Shown here piece by piece: positions 1 through 9,219 of a DNA stretch of 64,000 bases. Numbering within the stretch: the stretch's first letter is position 1; the number at the start of each line of letters is the position of its first letter. The DNA lies in assembly GCA_937944245.1 (NCBI GenBank), contig CALDYY010000009.1:36749-100748 (forward strand), written 5' to 3'. Source of the DNA: an uncultured Saprospiraceae bacterium (GTDB lineage Bacteria; Bacteroidota; Bacteroidia; Chitinophagales; Saprospiraceae). Under the pieces are notes generated by a model, which did not search any database, had not been told where the DNA came from, and saw only the letters and a program-made list of their open reading frames with translations. Made by a program: the position numbers and the translations under genes.

Positions 1-410
1 GTCAGGAAACAAGGGGAATAGGTGGTATTTTCTTTGATAGACTTAGTGCTCAAAATGGGGTTTCCACAGAACAGCAATTTCGATACGTTATGGATGTGGG
101 GTATGCTTTTGCGCCGATTTACACTTATTTTATGCGCAAAAATCATGCTTTGCCTTACAGGGAACAGGAAAAAAAATGGCAACTACTCAGAAGAGGACGA
201 TATGTGGAGTTTAATTTAGTTTGGGATAGAGGTACAAAATTTGGTTTACAGACCGAAGGACGTACAGAATCCATCTTAATGAGTATGCCGCCTCAAGCCA
301 ATTGGATTTATGATTATCAACCCACTGAAGGTTCAAAAGAGGCAATTACCTTGAGTAAACTAAAAAAAGGCATTAACTGGCTTGAAAAACAGACAAATCC
401 TGTTGGCTAA
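1..410 (+). CDS. hemF: Coproporphyrinogen III oxidase, aerobic (C-terminal part; 5' end outside window)
   Basis: Frame 3 is open from base 3: ...GIGGIFFDRLS...RRGRYVEFNLVWDRGTKFGLQTEGRTESILMSMPP, the characteristic HemF C-terminus. Confidence 0.93.
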   Translation, partial: QETRGIGGIFFDRLSAQNGVSTEQQFRYVMDVGYAFAPIYTYFMRKNHALPYREQEKKWQLLRRGRYVEFNLVWDRGTKFGLQTEGRTESILMSMPPQANWIYDYQPTEGSKEAITLSKLKKGINWLEKQTNPVG

Positions 411-1491
411 TAGCTGCTGCCATTAATGCAGGAAACTGATTAGGCGTACAAGCAAAACTTGGAATATCTATCTGATTAAATGCGGCTGCCAAACTTCTGT
501 TAAAAGAAGGTGCGCCTTCATCGTTTAGCGCAAGCAGGCAGATGACCTGTACACCTTCGTCCTTAAGCTGCCTTGATGTTTGCAGGAGTTGTTGAGGATT
601 TCCGCCTTCGTAAAGGTCACTAATAAGCACTAAAATAGTGTCGGTTGGGGCTTGCACTAAGGTTTTTGCGTAAGTCATTGCTTGAGCAATATCTGTACCG
701 CCACCAAGTTGTGTACCAAAAAGCAACTCCACAGGGTCTTCTAAATATTGCGTTAAGTCCACTACTGCGGTATCAAATACAATAAAATGAGTTTTTACAG
801 TACGCAAGGAGGCAAGGATTGCCCCTAAAATACTTGCATAAACCACAGAAGAAGCCATAGAGCCACTTTGATCTACCAGCAAAATAATGTCTTTTAATGC
901 TCGTCCTTTTTTGCTGAATCCAATAAATTGTTCGGGGATAATCTTTTGTAAATCAGTTTGATAGTTTTTTAAATTGCGATTAATAGTCCTATGCCAATCA
1001 ATTTCATTCCATTTTGGATTGCGCTCATGAGTGCGATTGCGAAGGGCATTGTTAATGGATTCTCGCATACTGTTGTAAAGTTGCTCTTCCAACTCTTTTA
1101 CAATTTTTTGAATGACTGCCCTAGCCGTTAACTTTGTTTTTTCTGGAATTAATTGATTAAGTGTAAGTAAAGTACCTACCAAATGTACATCAGGAACAAT
1201 CGTTTCCAGCACTTCGGGTTCTAGCAATAACTCCTTGATACCTAGCCGTTCTATGGCATCGCGTTGCATAACATGTACAACAGACGTAGGGAAATAAGCC
1301 CGAATATCCTTCAACCAGCGATTAAGATTTGGGCTACTGCTGCCTAATCCTCCTTTTCTTTCTGATGAATCGTAAAGTGCTTCCAGTGCGGCATCCATTG
1401 CTTGCTGGACGCTGTCAAGTGGAATCGTTTTTTCTTCATCAGCGGATTGCCCTAAAATAAGTCGCCATTTTTGTTCTTTACTTAATTCCAT
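373..1491 (-). CDS. VWA domain-containing protein (CoxE-like)
   Basis: 372 aa; MIDAS-like DQSGSMASS and GGGTDIAQA motifs; 3' end overlaps the hemF 3' end. Confidence 0.8.
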   Translation of the reverse strand: MELSKEQKWRLILGQSADEEKTIPLDSVQQAMDAALEALYDSSERKGGLGSSSPNLNRWLKDIRAYFPTSVVHVMQRDAIERLGIKELLLEPEVLETIVPDVHLVGTLLTLNQLIPEKTKLTARAVIQKIVKELEEQLYNSMRESINNALRNRTHERNPKWNEIDWHRTINRNLKNYQTDLQKIIPEQFIGFSKKGRALKDIILLVDQSGSMASSVVYASILGAILASLRTVKTHFIVFDTAVVDLTQYLEDPVELLFGTQLGGGTDIAQAMTYAKTLVQAPTDTILVLISDLYEGGNPQQLLQTSRQLKDEGVQVICLLALNDEGAPSFNRSLAAAFNQIDIPSFACTPNQFPALMAAAISQQDLSVFQAS

Positions 1492-1494
1492 TCT

Positions 1495-2259
1495 CTATAC
1501 TGTTGAGGGCCAATTCACTCCACCAAATTCTGCTTGCATTTCCAATACATTTTCATCAATCCATTGTCTTACTTTGTCTTTAAATTCATCCACGTCTTCA
1601 TAGAACATAGGTTGTCCATACCGCATTTTTATAGGAGTTACCCTTTTGCAAAAAGTTTTGTTGACAAAATGACTGAAAAAACTTTCATCCTTGCGCACCC
1701 AAGCGTCTTGAGGGTATTTGTATTCAATAGCAATCGGGACAATAGGAACACCAAGTTTTACGGCAGTAGCAAAAGTGCCTGGATTGAACGTTAAAGTAGT
1801 TGGACGGTCTCCCGTAGTGCCTTCAGGGTAAATGAGTACAGAATAACCATCTTGAATCGCTTTTGCCATCGCTTCGCGCGTAGCTTTACGGCTATCTTGA
1901 TTGCTGCGCTGCACAAAAATAATGCCTGTAAAATCAACAGCATAACCGATGAGTGGCCAATCCCTGATTTCTGCTCTAGCTACAACGACCACTTTCATCA
2001 AATCAATCGCTACCACTCCTGGGTCGTAATAGCTTCTATGGTTACCAACATAGAATGCAGGTTGCTCAATGGGTTTGCCTGTAATTTCTGTTTTTACGCC
2101 AAGAGGATATCTTAACACTTTAGCAAACTCTGTCCGAAGTTTTAATCCACGACTCAATTCGCGCCCCCTAAACAAAGACACAACAATATACCGCCCTAAG
2201 TAAATTAATACCAATGATAGGAATATAATCAAGCGAGAAAATCCTATAATTTTTCCCAT
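1495..2259 (-). CDS. 1-acyl-sn-glycerol-3-phosphate acyltransferase family (PlsC-like)
   Basis: 254 aa; NHRSYYD (HX4D), FVQRSN, YPEGTTGDR acyltransferase motifs; N-terminal TM segment. Confidence 0.88.
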   Translation of the reverse strand: MGKIIGFSRLIIFLSLVLIYLGRYIVVSLFRGRELSRGLKLRTEFAKVLRYPLGVKTEITGKPIEQPAFYVGNHRSYYDPGVVAIDLMKVVVVARAEIRDWPLIGYAVDFTGIIFVQRSNQDSRKATREAMAKAIQDGYSVLIYPEGTTGDRPTTLTFNPGTFATAVKLGVPIVPIAIEYKYPQDAWVRKDESFFSHFVNKTFCKRVTPIKMRYGQPMFYEDVDEFKDKVRQWIDENVLEMQAEFGGVNWPSTV

Positions 2260-2396
2260 AATTTTTATTTACAAAATTTTATTTTGTTCAATCTTTTTGT
2301 TGTTAAACACTTTCGATTTAATATACAAATTACACCCTTTTTAGGAACGCTTCTTTCCGTTTTGTCGTTAAAATAAAATCCATCTCCTTTGCAACA

Positions 2397-4196
2397 ATGA
2401 ACAAAATAACAAAAGCCTTCTCAAAGAATCCTTACGTTTCGCTCATGCGTATTTCTTGGAAATATGCTGCTGCTGAACGCTACCGTTATTTACTTATCTA
2501 TCTTATGTTTACTGCCAGCAACATCTTGTCGGCATTAGAACCAGTCATATGGGGATTATTTATCAATGAAATTCAAAAACAAGGTACAAATATAATTTAC
2601 TCTGGCTGGATTTATGTAGGTGCTTTCATGTTGATTCGCTTTCTAGATTGGGCATTCCATGGCAATGCACGTGTTATGGAGCGTTTGTTGGCATTCAACA
2701 TGAGCCAAAATTTTTTAGAAGAACTTTACCATAAAACGATTCATCTTCCCACGAAGTGGCATCAAGATAATCATAGTGGTGCTAGCATCAATAGAATTAG
2801 AAAAGCGTATGAAGCCTTGCGCGATTTTTTTCAGAATGGCTTTCGTTACATTCATGCTATTTATAAATTTGTGTTTGCTTTTGCGGCCATTCTCTATTTT
2901 TCTCTCTTGTTTGGAGGGGTCGCCCTACTCATTGGCATCGGTATTATTTTTGTTATTTCTAAATTTGATAAGCCTTTTGTGGTTGCTTTGAAGGAAACCA
3001 ACGAGCGCGACCATCAAGTTGCTTCTACACTTTTTGATAGCCTTTCTAATATTGTTACCGTCATTACCTTGCGTTTGGAGCAACGCATGGAAGAAAGCCT
3101 TTTGCAAAAAGTGAAAGCCGTGTATCCACCTTTCAAGCGAAAAGCGGTTATCAATGAATGGAAATGGTTTGTCGTGGATATGCTCGTAGGGCTTATTTAT
3201 GCTGTAGTTATCATTGGGTATCTTTACCAAAATTATATTCCAGGTCAAGTTTTTATGATTGGTGGATTAATTATGTTGGCGGGCTATGTCAATAATTTTG
3301 CTAGTGTATTCACTGATTTTGCTTGGCTTTACACTGAAGTGGTGCGATTGCACACAGACGTAACCACCGTTGAAAACATCAATCAAGCCTACGAGCAACA
3401 TTGTAAAGGAGCGAGTGATGAAAAATTTAAAAAAAATTGGCAATCAATAGAAATTAGTAATCTCTACTTTTCACATGAAGTGCTTACGGAGCAGAAAAAA
3501 GTTCAAGGCTTGCAAGGTGTTCATTTACACATTGAGAGAGGCAAAAAAATTGCCCTAATTGGAGAAAGTGGAAGTGGGAAAAGCACTTTATTAAAAATAT
3601 TGAGGGGTTTATATTTGCCAGACCAAGTGCCAGAAGTAATTGTTGACCAGACTATTAAGCAAAATCATTTGGCATTGGTGAACAATCAAGTGGCTTTGTT
3701 TCCACAAGAACCCGAAATTTTTGAAAACACAATTGAGTACAATATCACGCTTGGCTTGCCTTTTGAACACAAGGAACTTGAGGCTGCTTGTAGAACAGCC
3801 CACTTTAAAGAAGTCGTGGAGCAACTACCAAGAGGATTTCAGTCTAATATTCAAGAAAAGGGCGTGAATCTTTCTGGTGGGCAAAAACAGCGATTGGCTT
3901 TGGCTAGAGGTGTTTTTGTTGCTAAATTTAGCGACATCATTTTGCTAGATGAACCCACAAGCAGTGTTGACCCTAAAACGGAGATGAAAATTTATGATGA
4001 AATGTTTGCCCAATTTGCAGATAAGGCAGTCATATCCTCATTGCATAGGCTGCATTTGCTACCAAAATTCGACTACATTTATGTAATGAAGGATGGCAAA
4101 GTCGTAGATGAAGGAACATTTACTGACTTGCGCTATAAAAGCTCAATTTTCCAAGAATTATGGAAACATCAAGAGGAAGTGCTAGCAGTTTCATAA
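2397..4196 (+). CDS. ABC transporter, fused permease/ATP-binding protein
   Basis: 599 aa; TM region, Walker A GESGSGKST, signature LSGGQKQR, Walker B IILLDEPTSSVD. Confidence 0.92.
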   Translation: MNKITKAFSKNPYVSLMRISWKYAAAERYRYLLIYLMFTASNILSALEPVIWGLFINEIQKQGTNIIYSGWIYVGAFMLIRFLDWAFHGNARVMERLLAFNMSQNFLEELYHKTIHLPTKWHQDNHSGASINRIRKAYEALRDFFQNGFRYIHAIYKFVFAFAAILYFSLLFGGVALLIGIGIIFVISKFDKPFVVALKETNERDHQVASTLFDSLSNIVTVITLRLEQRMEESLLQKVKAVYPPFKRKAVINEWKWFVVDMLVGLIYAVVIIGYLYQNYIPGQVFMIGGLIMLAGYVNNFASVFTDFAWLYTEVVRLHTDVTTVENINQAYEQHCKGASDEKFKKNWQSIEISNLYFSHEVLTEQKKVQGLQGVHLHIERGKKIALIGESGSGKSTLLKILRGLYLPDQVPEVIVDQTIKQNHLALVNNQVALFPQEPEIFENTIEYNITLGLPFEHKELEAACRTAHFKEVVEQLPRGFQSNIQEKGVNLSGGQKQRLALARGVFVAKFSDIILLDEPTSSVDPKTEMKIYDEMFAQFADKAVISSLHRLHLLPKFDYIYVMKDGKVVDEGTFTDLRYKSSIFQELWKHQEEVLAVS

Positions 4197-4261
4197 ATGT
4201 GTTTGTTTTGAAGATTCAAGAAATCTTTAGTTCTTTGTGGATAAGAATTGGTTCAATAATC

Positions 4262-4555
4262 ATGCAAATAGATCGTCAATTAATATTAAGATTACAAGAA
4301 TTAGCGCGCCTAGAACTTTCTGAAGAACAGCAAGTGCGCATTCAAGCAGATTTAGGGGATATTCTGAATATGATAGAACAATTACAAAAACTTGATACAC
4401 AAGATGTTGAGCCCTTAATTTATATTTCTGAAACTTACAATTCGCTCAGACCTGACGAAATTAGCAATCAACTCGAACGAACTAAAGCAATGGAAAATGC
4501 GCCACTTACAGACGGGACTTATTTCAAAGTTCCTAAAGTTATTCAAATCAAGTGA
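4262..4555 (+). CDS. gatC: Asp-tRNA(Asn)/Glu-tRNA(Gln) amidotransferase subunit C
   Basis: 97 aa from ATG at 4262 (supplied ORF 4160-4555 is longer): LARLELSEEQ...DILNMIEQLQKLDTQDVEPL. Confidence 0.9.
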   Translation: MQIDRQLILRLQELARLELSEEQQVRIQADLGDILNMIEQLQKLDTQDVEPLIYISETYNSLRPDEISNQLERTKAMENAPLTDGTYFKVPKVIQIK

Positions 4556-4580
4556 AGAAAAGCAAAAGATTTCTACCACA

Positions 4581-4964
4581 ATGGCTAAAGAATCAGCTAA
4601 TATGACAATCGCTATCATTGCACACGATGGAAAAAAAGCAGAAATGGTCGGATTTGTGAAAGATCACGTCGAACTGTTTAATCAAAAGAAAATTCATCTT
4701 ATTGCTACTGGTACAACAGGTTCGCACTTGGAGCGCGCTGGCTTAGAAGTAGAGAAAATGCAAAGCGGTCCAGTGGGAGGCGATGCACAAATTGCCAGCC
4801 GTATGGTCGAGGGCAAAATAGATATGGTTATTTTCTTCAGAGATCCACTAGGAAAACATCCACACGAGGTAGATGTCAATATGCTCATGCGAATAGCAGA
4901 TGTTTACAATATTCCTTTAGCCACTAATCCTGCTGCTGCAAAACGCTTTGTGGACACACTCTGA
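4581..4964 (+). CDS. mgsA: Methylglyoxal synthase
   Basis: Start at 4581; IAHDGKK, ATGTTGSHLE, SGPVGGDAQIA, FFRDPLGKHPHEVD, NPAAA. Confidence 0.95.
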   Translation: MAKESANMTIAIIAHDGKKAEMVGFVKDHVELFNQKKIHLIATGTTGSHLERAGLEVEKMQSGPVGGDAQIASRMVEGKIDMVIFFRDPLGKHPHEVDVNMLMRIADVYNIPLATNPAAAKRFVDTL

Positions 4965-5044
4965 ATTTGATAGAAAATTACAACCTAGCTCGTAAAAAGG
5001 TGTTATCTTTGTTTTTCATATTTATCATCTAAAATAGAGAATAC

Positions 5045-5752
5045 TTGAAACGTTCCGTTTTAGTCATAGTAGTTATTTTATTAGTGCTTATTGCCGACCA
5101 GTCCCTCAAAATTTGGATTAAAACCCATATGGAATATGGAGATTATTTTAAAATCTTCAATTTGGATTGGGCGCGTATTCACTTCGTCGAAAATCCAGGA
5201 ATGGCATTTGGATTAGAATTAGGCGGAGATTATGGCAAACTTATTCTGAGCCTTTTCAGAATTGTAGCGGTTATTTTCTTAGGGTATTTCCTTAATTCGC
5301 TCATCAAATCGGGTGCGCCACGAGGGCTACTTATCAGTTTTGCACTCATTTTAGCAGGTGCGCTAGGTAATATTGTGGATAGTGCTTTTTACGGATTAAT
5401 CTTTTCAGAATCCTATCCTGGTATCGTTGCTAGAATGTTTCCTACTGAAGGAGGCTATGGTTCTTTCTTGCATGGAAAGGTAGTAGATATGTTTTATTTC
5501 CCATTGTTTAGTGGCACTTACCCAGAGTGGTTACCTATTAAAGGAGGTACTCCTTTCCTGTTTTTTAAACCTGTGTTTAACTTAGCTGATTCCGCTATCA
5601 CAATTGGCGTATTTAATATTTTGTTGTTTCAAAGAAGTTTTTTTAAGAATGCAGAGGAGCATAAGCATAAAGCAGTAGCAACAGCAAAAAGTAACAACAA
5701 TGGCAACGGTGATGTTGAAACATCATTAAATACAAATAGTCAAGAAAGTTAA
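5045..5752 (+). CDS. lspA: Lipoprotein signal peptidase
   Basis: TTG start; DQSLKIWIK, ENPGMAFGL, AGALGNIVDSAFYG, GKVVDMFYFP, NLADSAITIG. Confidence 0.93.
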   Translation: MKRSVLVIVVILLVLIADQSLKIWIKTHMEYGDYFKIFNLDWARIHFVENPGMAFGLELGGDYGKLILSLFRIVAVIFLGYFLNSLIKSGAPRGLLISFALILAGALGNIVDSAFYGLIFSESYPGIVARMFPTEGGYGSFLHGKVVDMFYFPLFSGTYPEWLPIKGGTPFLFFKPVFNLADSAITIGVFNILLFQRSFFKNAEEHKHKAVATAKSNNNGNGDVETSLNTNSQES

Positions 5753-5774
5753 CTTGCTTTCCTGACTATTTTTT
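5735..5774. terminator. Intrinsic terminator between convergent lspA and ArsR-family genes
   Basis: AATAGTCAAGAAAG...CTTTCCTGACTATTTTTT hairpin plus T tract. Confidence 0.65.
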
Positions 5775-5784
5775 GAATCGGCTT

Positions 5785-6111
5785 TTATAGTTCCTCTAGC
5801 TTGTTGTAGTACACCTTTGCAAATCTGCGAATACAACCAACAGTTTTGCTCACTTCATCATAATTGATACTGTAATAAATACACTTACCATCTCGATAGG
5901 TGGTTACTACATCAGCCATTCTAAGGATACGAAGGTGTTGTGAAGTAATGGACTGCTCTAATTTGAGCGTATTGTAGATTTTATTGACGTTAATTTCTTC
6001 GTTTTGGTCAATAAACTCTAGTATTTTCATCCTTAGCGGATGTGCAATTGCGCGAAGCAATTCAGAAGCGTCTTGCAGCTTCTCACTGTCAATAATTGTT
6101 CTTGTTTTCAT
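5785..6111 (-). CDS. ArsR-family winged-helix transcriptional regulator
   Basis: 108 aa; AIAHPLRMKILEFI...SQHLRILRMADVVTTYRDGKCIYYSI. Confidence 0.85.
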   Translation of the reverse strand: MKTRTIIDSEKLQDASELLRAIAHPLRMKILEFIDQNEEINVNKIYNTLKLEQSITSQHLRILRMADVVTTYRDGKCIYYSINYDEVSKTVGCIRRFAKVYYNKLEEL

Positions 6112-6316
6112 TAACGACTATACTTTTTGGCAAAAAATTTACTTACTTAGCTGGAGCAAATATCCATTTTTTATTTAATTTTTCAAAATATTTAACATTA
6201 CTGTTTAGAGTTACTAACATAGAGAAATAAGCGTTAGATGTGTAATATGAAGTATTTACAGGCTCAAACATTATCAAAGATATTATATTAATAGTAAAAA
6301 TAAAAAAATACATTCA

Positions 6317-7954
6317 ATGAAAATAGCCGTAGCCCAACTCAATTATCATGTAGGCAACTTTGAAGGCAATCTTAAAAAGATGCTCAACGCTATTGATGAA
6401 GCCAAAATGCAACAAGCAGATATTATTTGTTTTGCTGAATTAGCGACTGTGGGTTATCCTCCAAGAGATTTTTTAGAGTTTGAGGACTTTGTCCTAAAGG
6501 CGGAGCAAACCATAACACACTTAGCTCAAGCAGCTCAAGATATTGCTATCGTAGTGGGTTCGATAGAAAAAAACACATCGGGCAAGGGTAAACCTTTGTA
6601 CAACGCAGCCTACTTTTTAGCAGAAGGAAAAATTCAATATGTTCAGCATAAGGCACTTTTACCGACCTATGATATTTTTGATGAGTATCGCTACTTTGAG
6701 CCAGCGCGTACTTTTCAAGTTGTTCATTATAAAGGTAAGAAAATTGCACTTACTATTTGTGAGGATTTATGGAATTTAGGGCAAGAAAATCCACTTTATA
6801 CCATTTGTCCAATGGATGAACTCATGCCGCAATCGCCTGATTTTATGATTAATATTGCCGCTTCGCCATTTAGCTACAAGCAAGCAACAGCGCGTATTAA
6901 CGTACTAAAAGCCAATATAAATCGCTATAAAATTCCACTTTTCTATGTTAATCAATGTGGTGCACAAACTGAAATCTTGTTCGATGGTGGTTCGATAGCC
7001 ATGTCGCCCGATGGTACAATTTTTGAGGAATTACCTTATTTCAAACCAGCATTAAGAGTGTATGATTTGGAAAAAGTGAGGCAAGGCGGACAACATTTTG
7101 AGCAGAAAAAAGAGAAAATTCAGCTTATCCATGATGCACTTATCATGGGACTACAAAATTATTTTGAAAAATTGGGCTTGAAAAAAGTGATACTAGGGCT
7201 TTCAGGTGGAATTGACTCTGCGGTGGTAGCCGTTTTGGCAGCAACTGCACTAGGAAAAAATAATGTTCGCGTTTTGCTGATGCCTTCTCAATTTTCTTCT
7301 GATCACTCTGTGCAAGATGCCAGAATACTTGCCGAAAATTTAGGGATTCAGTATGACATTATTCCCATTGAAAATATTTACAAAGCCTATGAAACGACGC
7401 TTCAACCTCATTTTTGGGCAACTGAATTTGGTTTAACCGAAGAAAATTTGCAATCGCGTGCTAGAGGAATGCTATTAATGGCGTTCTCTAATAAATTTGG
7501 ACATATCTTGCTCAACACTTCCAATAAAAGTGAAATGGCAGTGGGCTATGGCACACTTTATGGTGATATGTGTGGTGGACTTTCCGTGATTGGTGATTTG
7601 TACAAAACAGAAGTGTACGAACTAGCGCGCTACATGAACCAACAAAAAACTATTATTCCTGAGCGCACCATTACAAAGCCACCCTCAGCAGAGTTACGCC
7701 CTGACCAAAAAGATTCGGATAGTTTACCAGAATATGACGTGCTGGATAAAATTTTGTATCAGTATATTGAAGAGCGACAAGGTCCTCAAGAAATTATTGA
7801 CATGGGATTTGAAGAGGCTTTGGTCAAAAAAGTGCTTCGTTTGGTCAACATCAATGAGTTTAAGCGTCATCAGACTGCACCTGTATTGCGTGTGTCCACA
7901 AAAGCCTTTGGCATGGGAAGGAGAATGCCTATTGTTGCAAAATATTTGGTGTGA
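6317..7954 (+). CDS. nadE: Glutamine-dependent NAD+ synthetase
   Basis: 545 aa; N-terminal nitrilase domain and NAD synthase loop LGLSGGIDSAVVA. Confidence 0.95.
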   Translation: MKIAVAQLNYHVGNFEGNLKKMLNAIDEAKMQQADIICFAELATVGYPPRDFLEFEDFVLKAEQTITHLAQAAQDIAIVVGSIEKNTSGKGKPLYNAAYFLAEGKIQYVQHKALLPTYDIFDEYRYFEPARTFQVVHYKGKKIALTICEDLWNLGQENPLYTICPMDELMPQSPDFMINIAASPFSYKQATARINVLKANINRYKIPLFYVNQCGAQTEILFDGGSIAMSPDGTIFEELPYFKPALRVYDLEKVRQGGQHFEQKKEKIQLIHDALIMGLQNYFEKLGLKKVILGLSGGIDSAVVAVLAATALGKNNVRVLLMPSQFSSDHSVQDARILAENLGIQYDIIPIENIYKAYETTLQPHFWATEFGLTEENLQSRARGMLLMAFSNKFGHILLNTSNKSEMAVGYGTLYGDMCGGLSVIGDLYKTEVYELARYMNQQKTIIPERTITKPPSAELRPDQKDSDSLPEYDVLDKILYQYIEERQGPQEIIDMGFEEALVKKVLRLVNINEFKRHQTAPVLRVSTKAFGMGRRMPIVAKYLV

Positions 7955-7964
7955 ACTAAATGTC

Positions 7965-8651
7965 TTAAACTATAATATCTTCACCATCAAAAATTCTTCC
8001 ACCACGACATCTCAGAATGCGTGCTGGAAAATTTTGGATAATTCGGTAATCATGTGTTGCAAATAAAACAGCAATATCATTTTGTTGAGCAAGTTTTTTT
8101 AATAACAGCAATATATCGTCAGCCGTTTCAGGGTCGAGATTACCGGTTGGTTCGTCCGCAATAATGAGGGTAGGATGATTCAGTAAAGCTCTTGCAATGA
8201 CGATGCGTTGTTGCTCACCACCTGATAGCATGTGCGGCATTTTATCTATTTTATCCAGTAAACCAACTGCTTCTAGCATCTCCTTAATTCTATCTTGAAT
8301 TGCATTTTTATCATTCCAACCAGTTGCTCTAAGTACAAAAAGTAGATTTTCACCAACTGTTCTATCGGATAGCAAATTAAAATCTTGAAAAACGATACCG
8401 AGTTTTCTTCGCAGTAGCGGAATGTTTTTTCGGTTTAATGTCAAAAGATTAAAACCAGCTATTTCGCCTGCGCCTTCTCTCAACGGTAAGGCAGCGTACA
8501 GTGTTTTTAACAAGCTAGATTTACCTGTACCTGTTTTACCAATAAGATAAGTAAATTCGCCTTTGTGCAATTTTATATTAACATCTTTGAGGACTAAATG
8601 ATTGCCTTGGTAAATGTTTGCTTTATTCAGTTGGGCTATGGGTTCGTTCAT
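7965..8651 (-). CDS. ABC transporter ATP-binding protein (FtsE-like)
   Basis: 228 aa; GKTGTGKSS, MLSGGEQQRIVIARALLNHPTLIIADEPTGNLD. Confidence 0.85.
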   Translation of the reverse strand: MNEPIAQLNKANIYQGNHLVLKDVNIKLHKGEFTYLIGKTGTGKSSLLKTLYAALPLREGAGEIAGFNLLTLNRKNIPLLRRKLGIVFQDFNLLSDRTVGENLLFVLRATGWNDKNAIQDRIKEMLEAVGLLDKIDKMPHMLSGGEQQRIVIARALLNHPTLIIADEPTGNLDPETADDILLLLKKLAQQNDIAVLFATHDYRIIQNFPARILRCRGGRIFDGEDIIV

Positions 8652-8730
8652 TTATGGTGATTTTTGTCGTTGAACAGATGAAACTACTTCAATATGACTA
8701 AAGCATGAAACAACCTGATAAAACAAAGTG

Positions 8731-8738
8731 TATTTTTG
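8731..8738 (+). promoter_or_regulatory. Candidate Bacteroidota -7 box (TATTTTTG) upstream of ccmE
   Basis: Matches TAnnTTTG, 26 bp before the ccmE ATG. Confidence 0.4.
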
Positions 8739-8763
8739 TGAAATGATTTTAAAACGCTAAAAT

Positions 8764-9159
8764 ATGAAAAAAGTATATATTGCTGCTATTGCGATGATTT
8801 TTGTTGCTGTTGCTGTTTTTATGAGTTCTGCCAGCGACATGAGCACCTATTCCTCTTTTGCAGATGCCAACCAAGAAGGTAAAAAGGTAAAAGTAGTTGG
8901 GCAACTGGCTAAAGATAAAGCCATTGTTTATGATCCATTAGTTGATCCAAATGTGACTTCCTTTTATGTACGCGACAATAATGGCATCGAAAAAAAGGTC
9001 GTGTTATTGAAGGCAAAGCCACAGGACTTTGAATTGTCGGAGCAAGTAGTATTAACAGGAAAAATGAAAGATGGTGAATTTATCGCTACGGATATTTTGA
9101 TGAAATGTCCATCCAAATATAAAGACGAAGAGTTGTATGTGAAATCAGAGAAGGGATAA
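8764..9159 (+). CDS. ccmE: Cytochrome c maturation protein CcmE
   Basis: 131 aa; one TM then OB-fold; VKVVGQLAKDKAIVYDP..FYVRDNNGIEKKVVL..KYKDE. Confidence 0.8.
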   Translation: MKKVYIAAIAMIFVAVAVFMSSASDMSTYSSFADANQEGKKVKVVGQLAKDKAIVYDPLVDPNVTSFYVRDNNGIEKKVVLLKAKPQDFELSEQVVLTGKMKDGEFIATDILMKCPSKYKDEELYVKSEKG

Positions 9160-9219
9160 TACTTCTTTTGATGAACACGATTTGTATTACTATCAAAGTT
9201 TACTTTTTACACATCACCC

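Noticed and set aside
22-219. 65-aa plus-strand ORF at the window start
   Set aside because: Overlaps the recognisable HemF frame and has no family features
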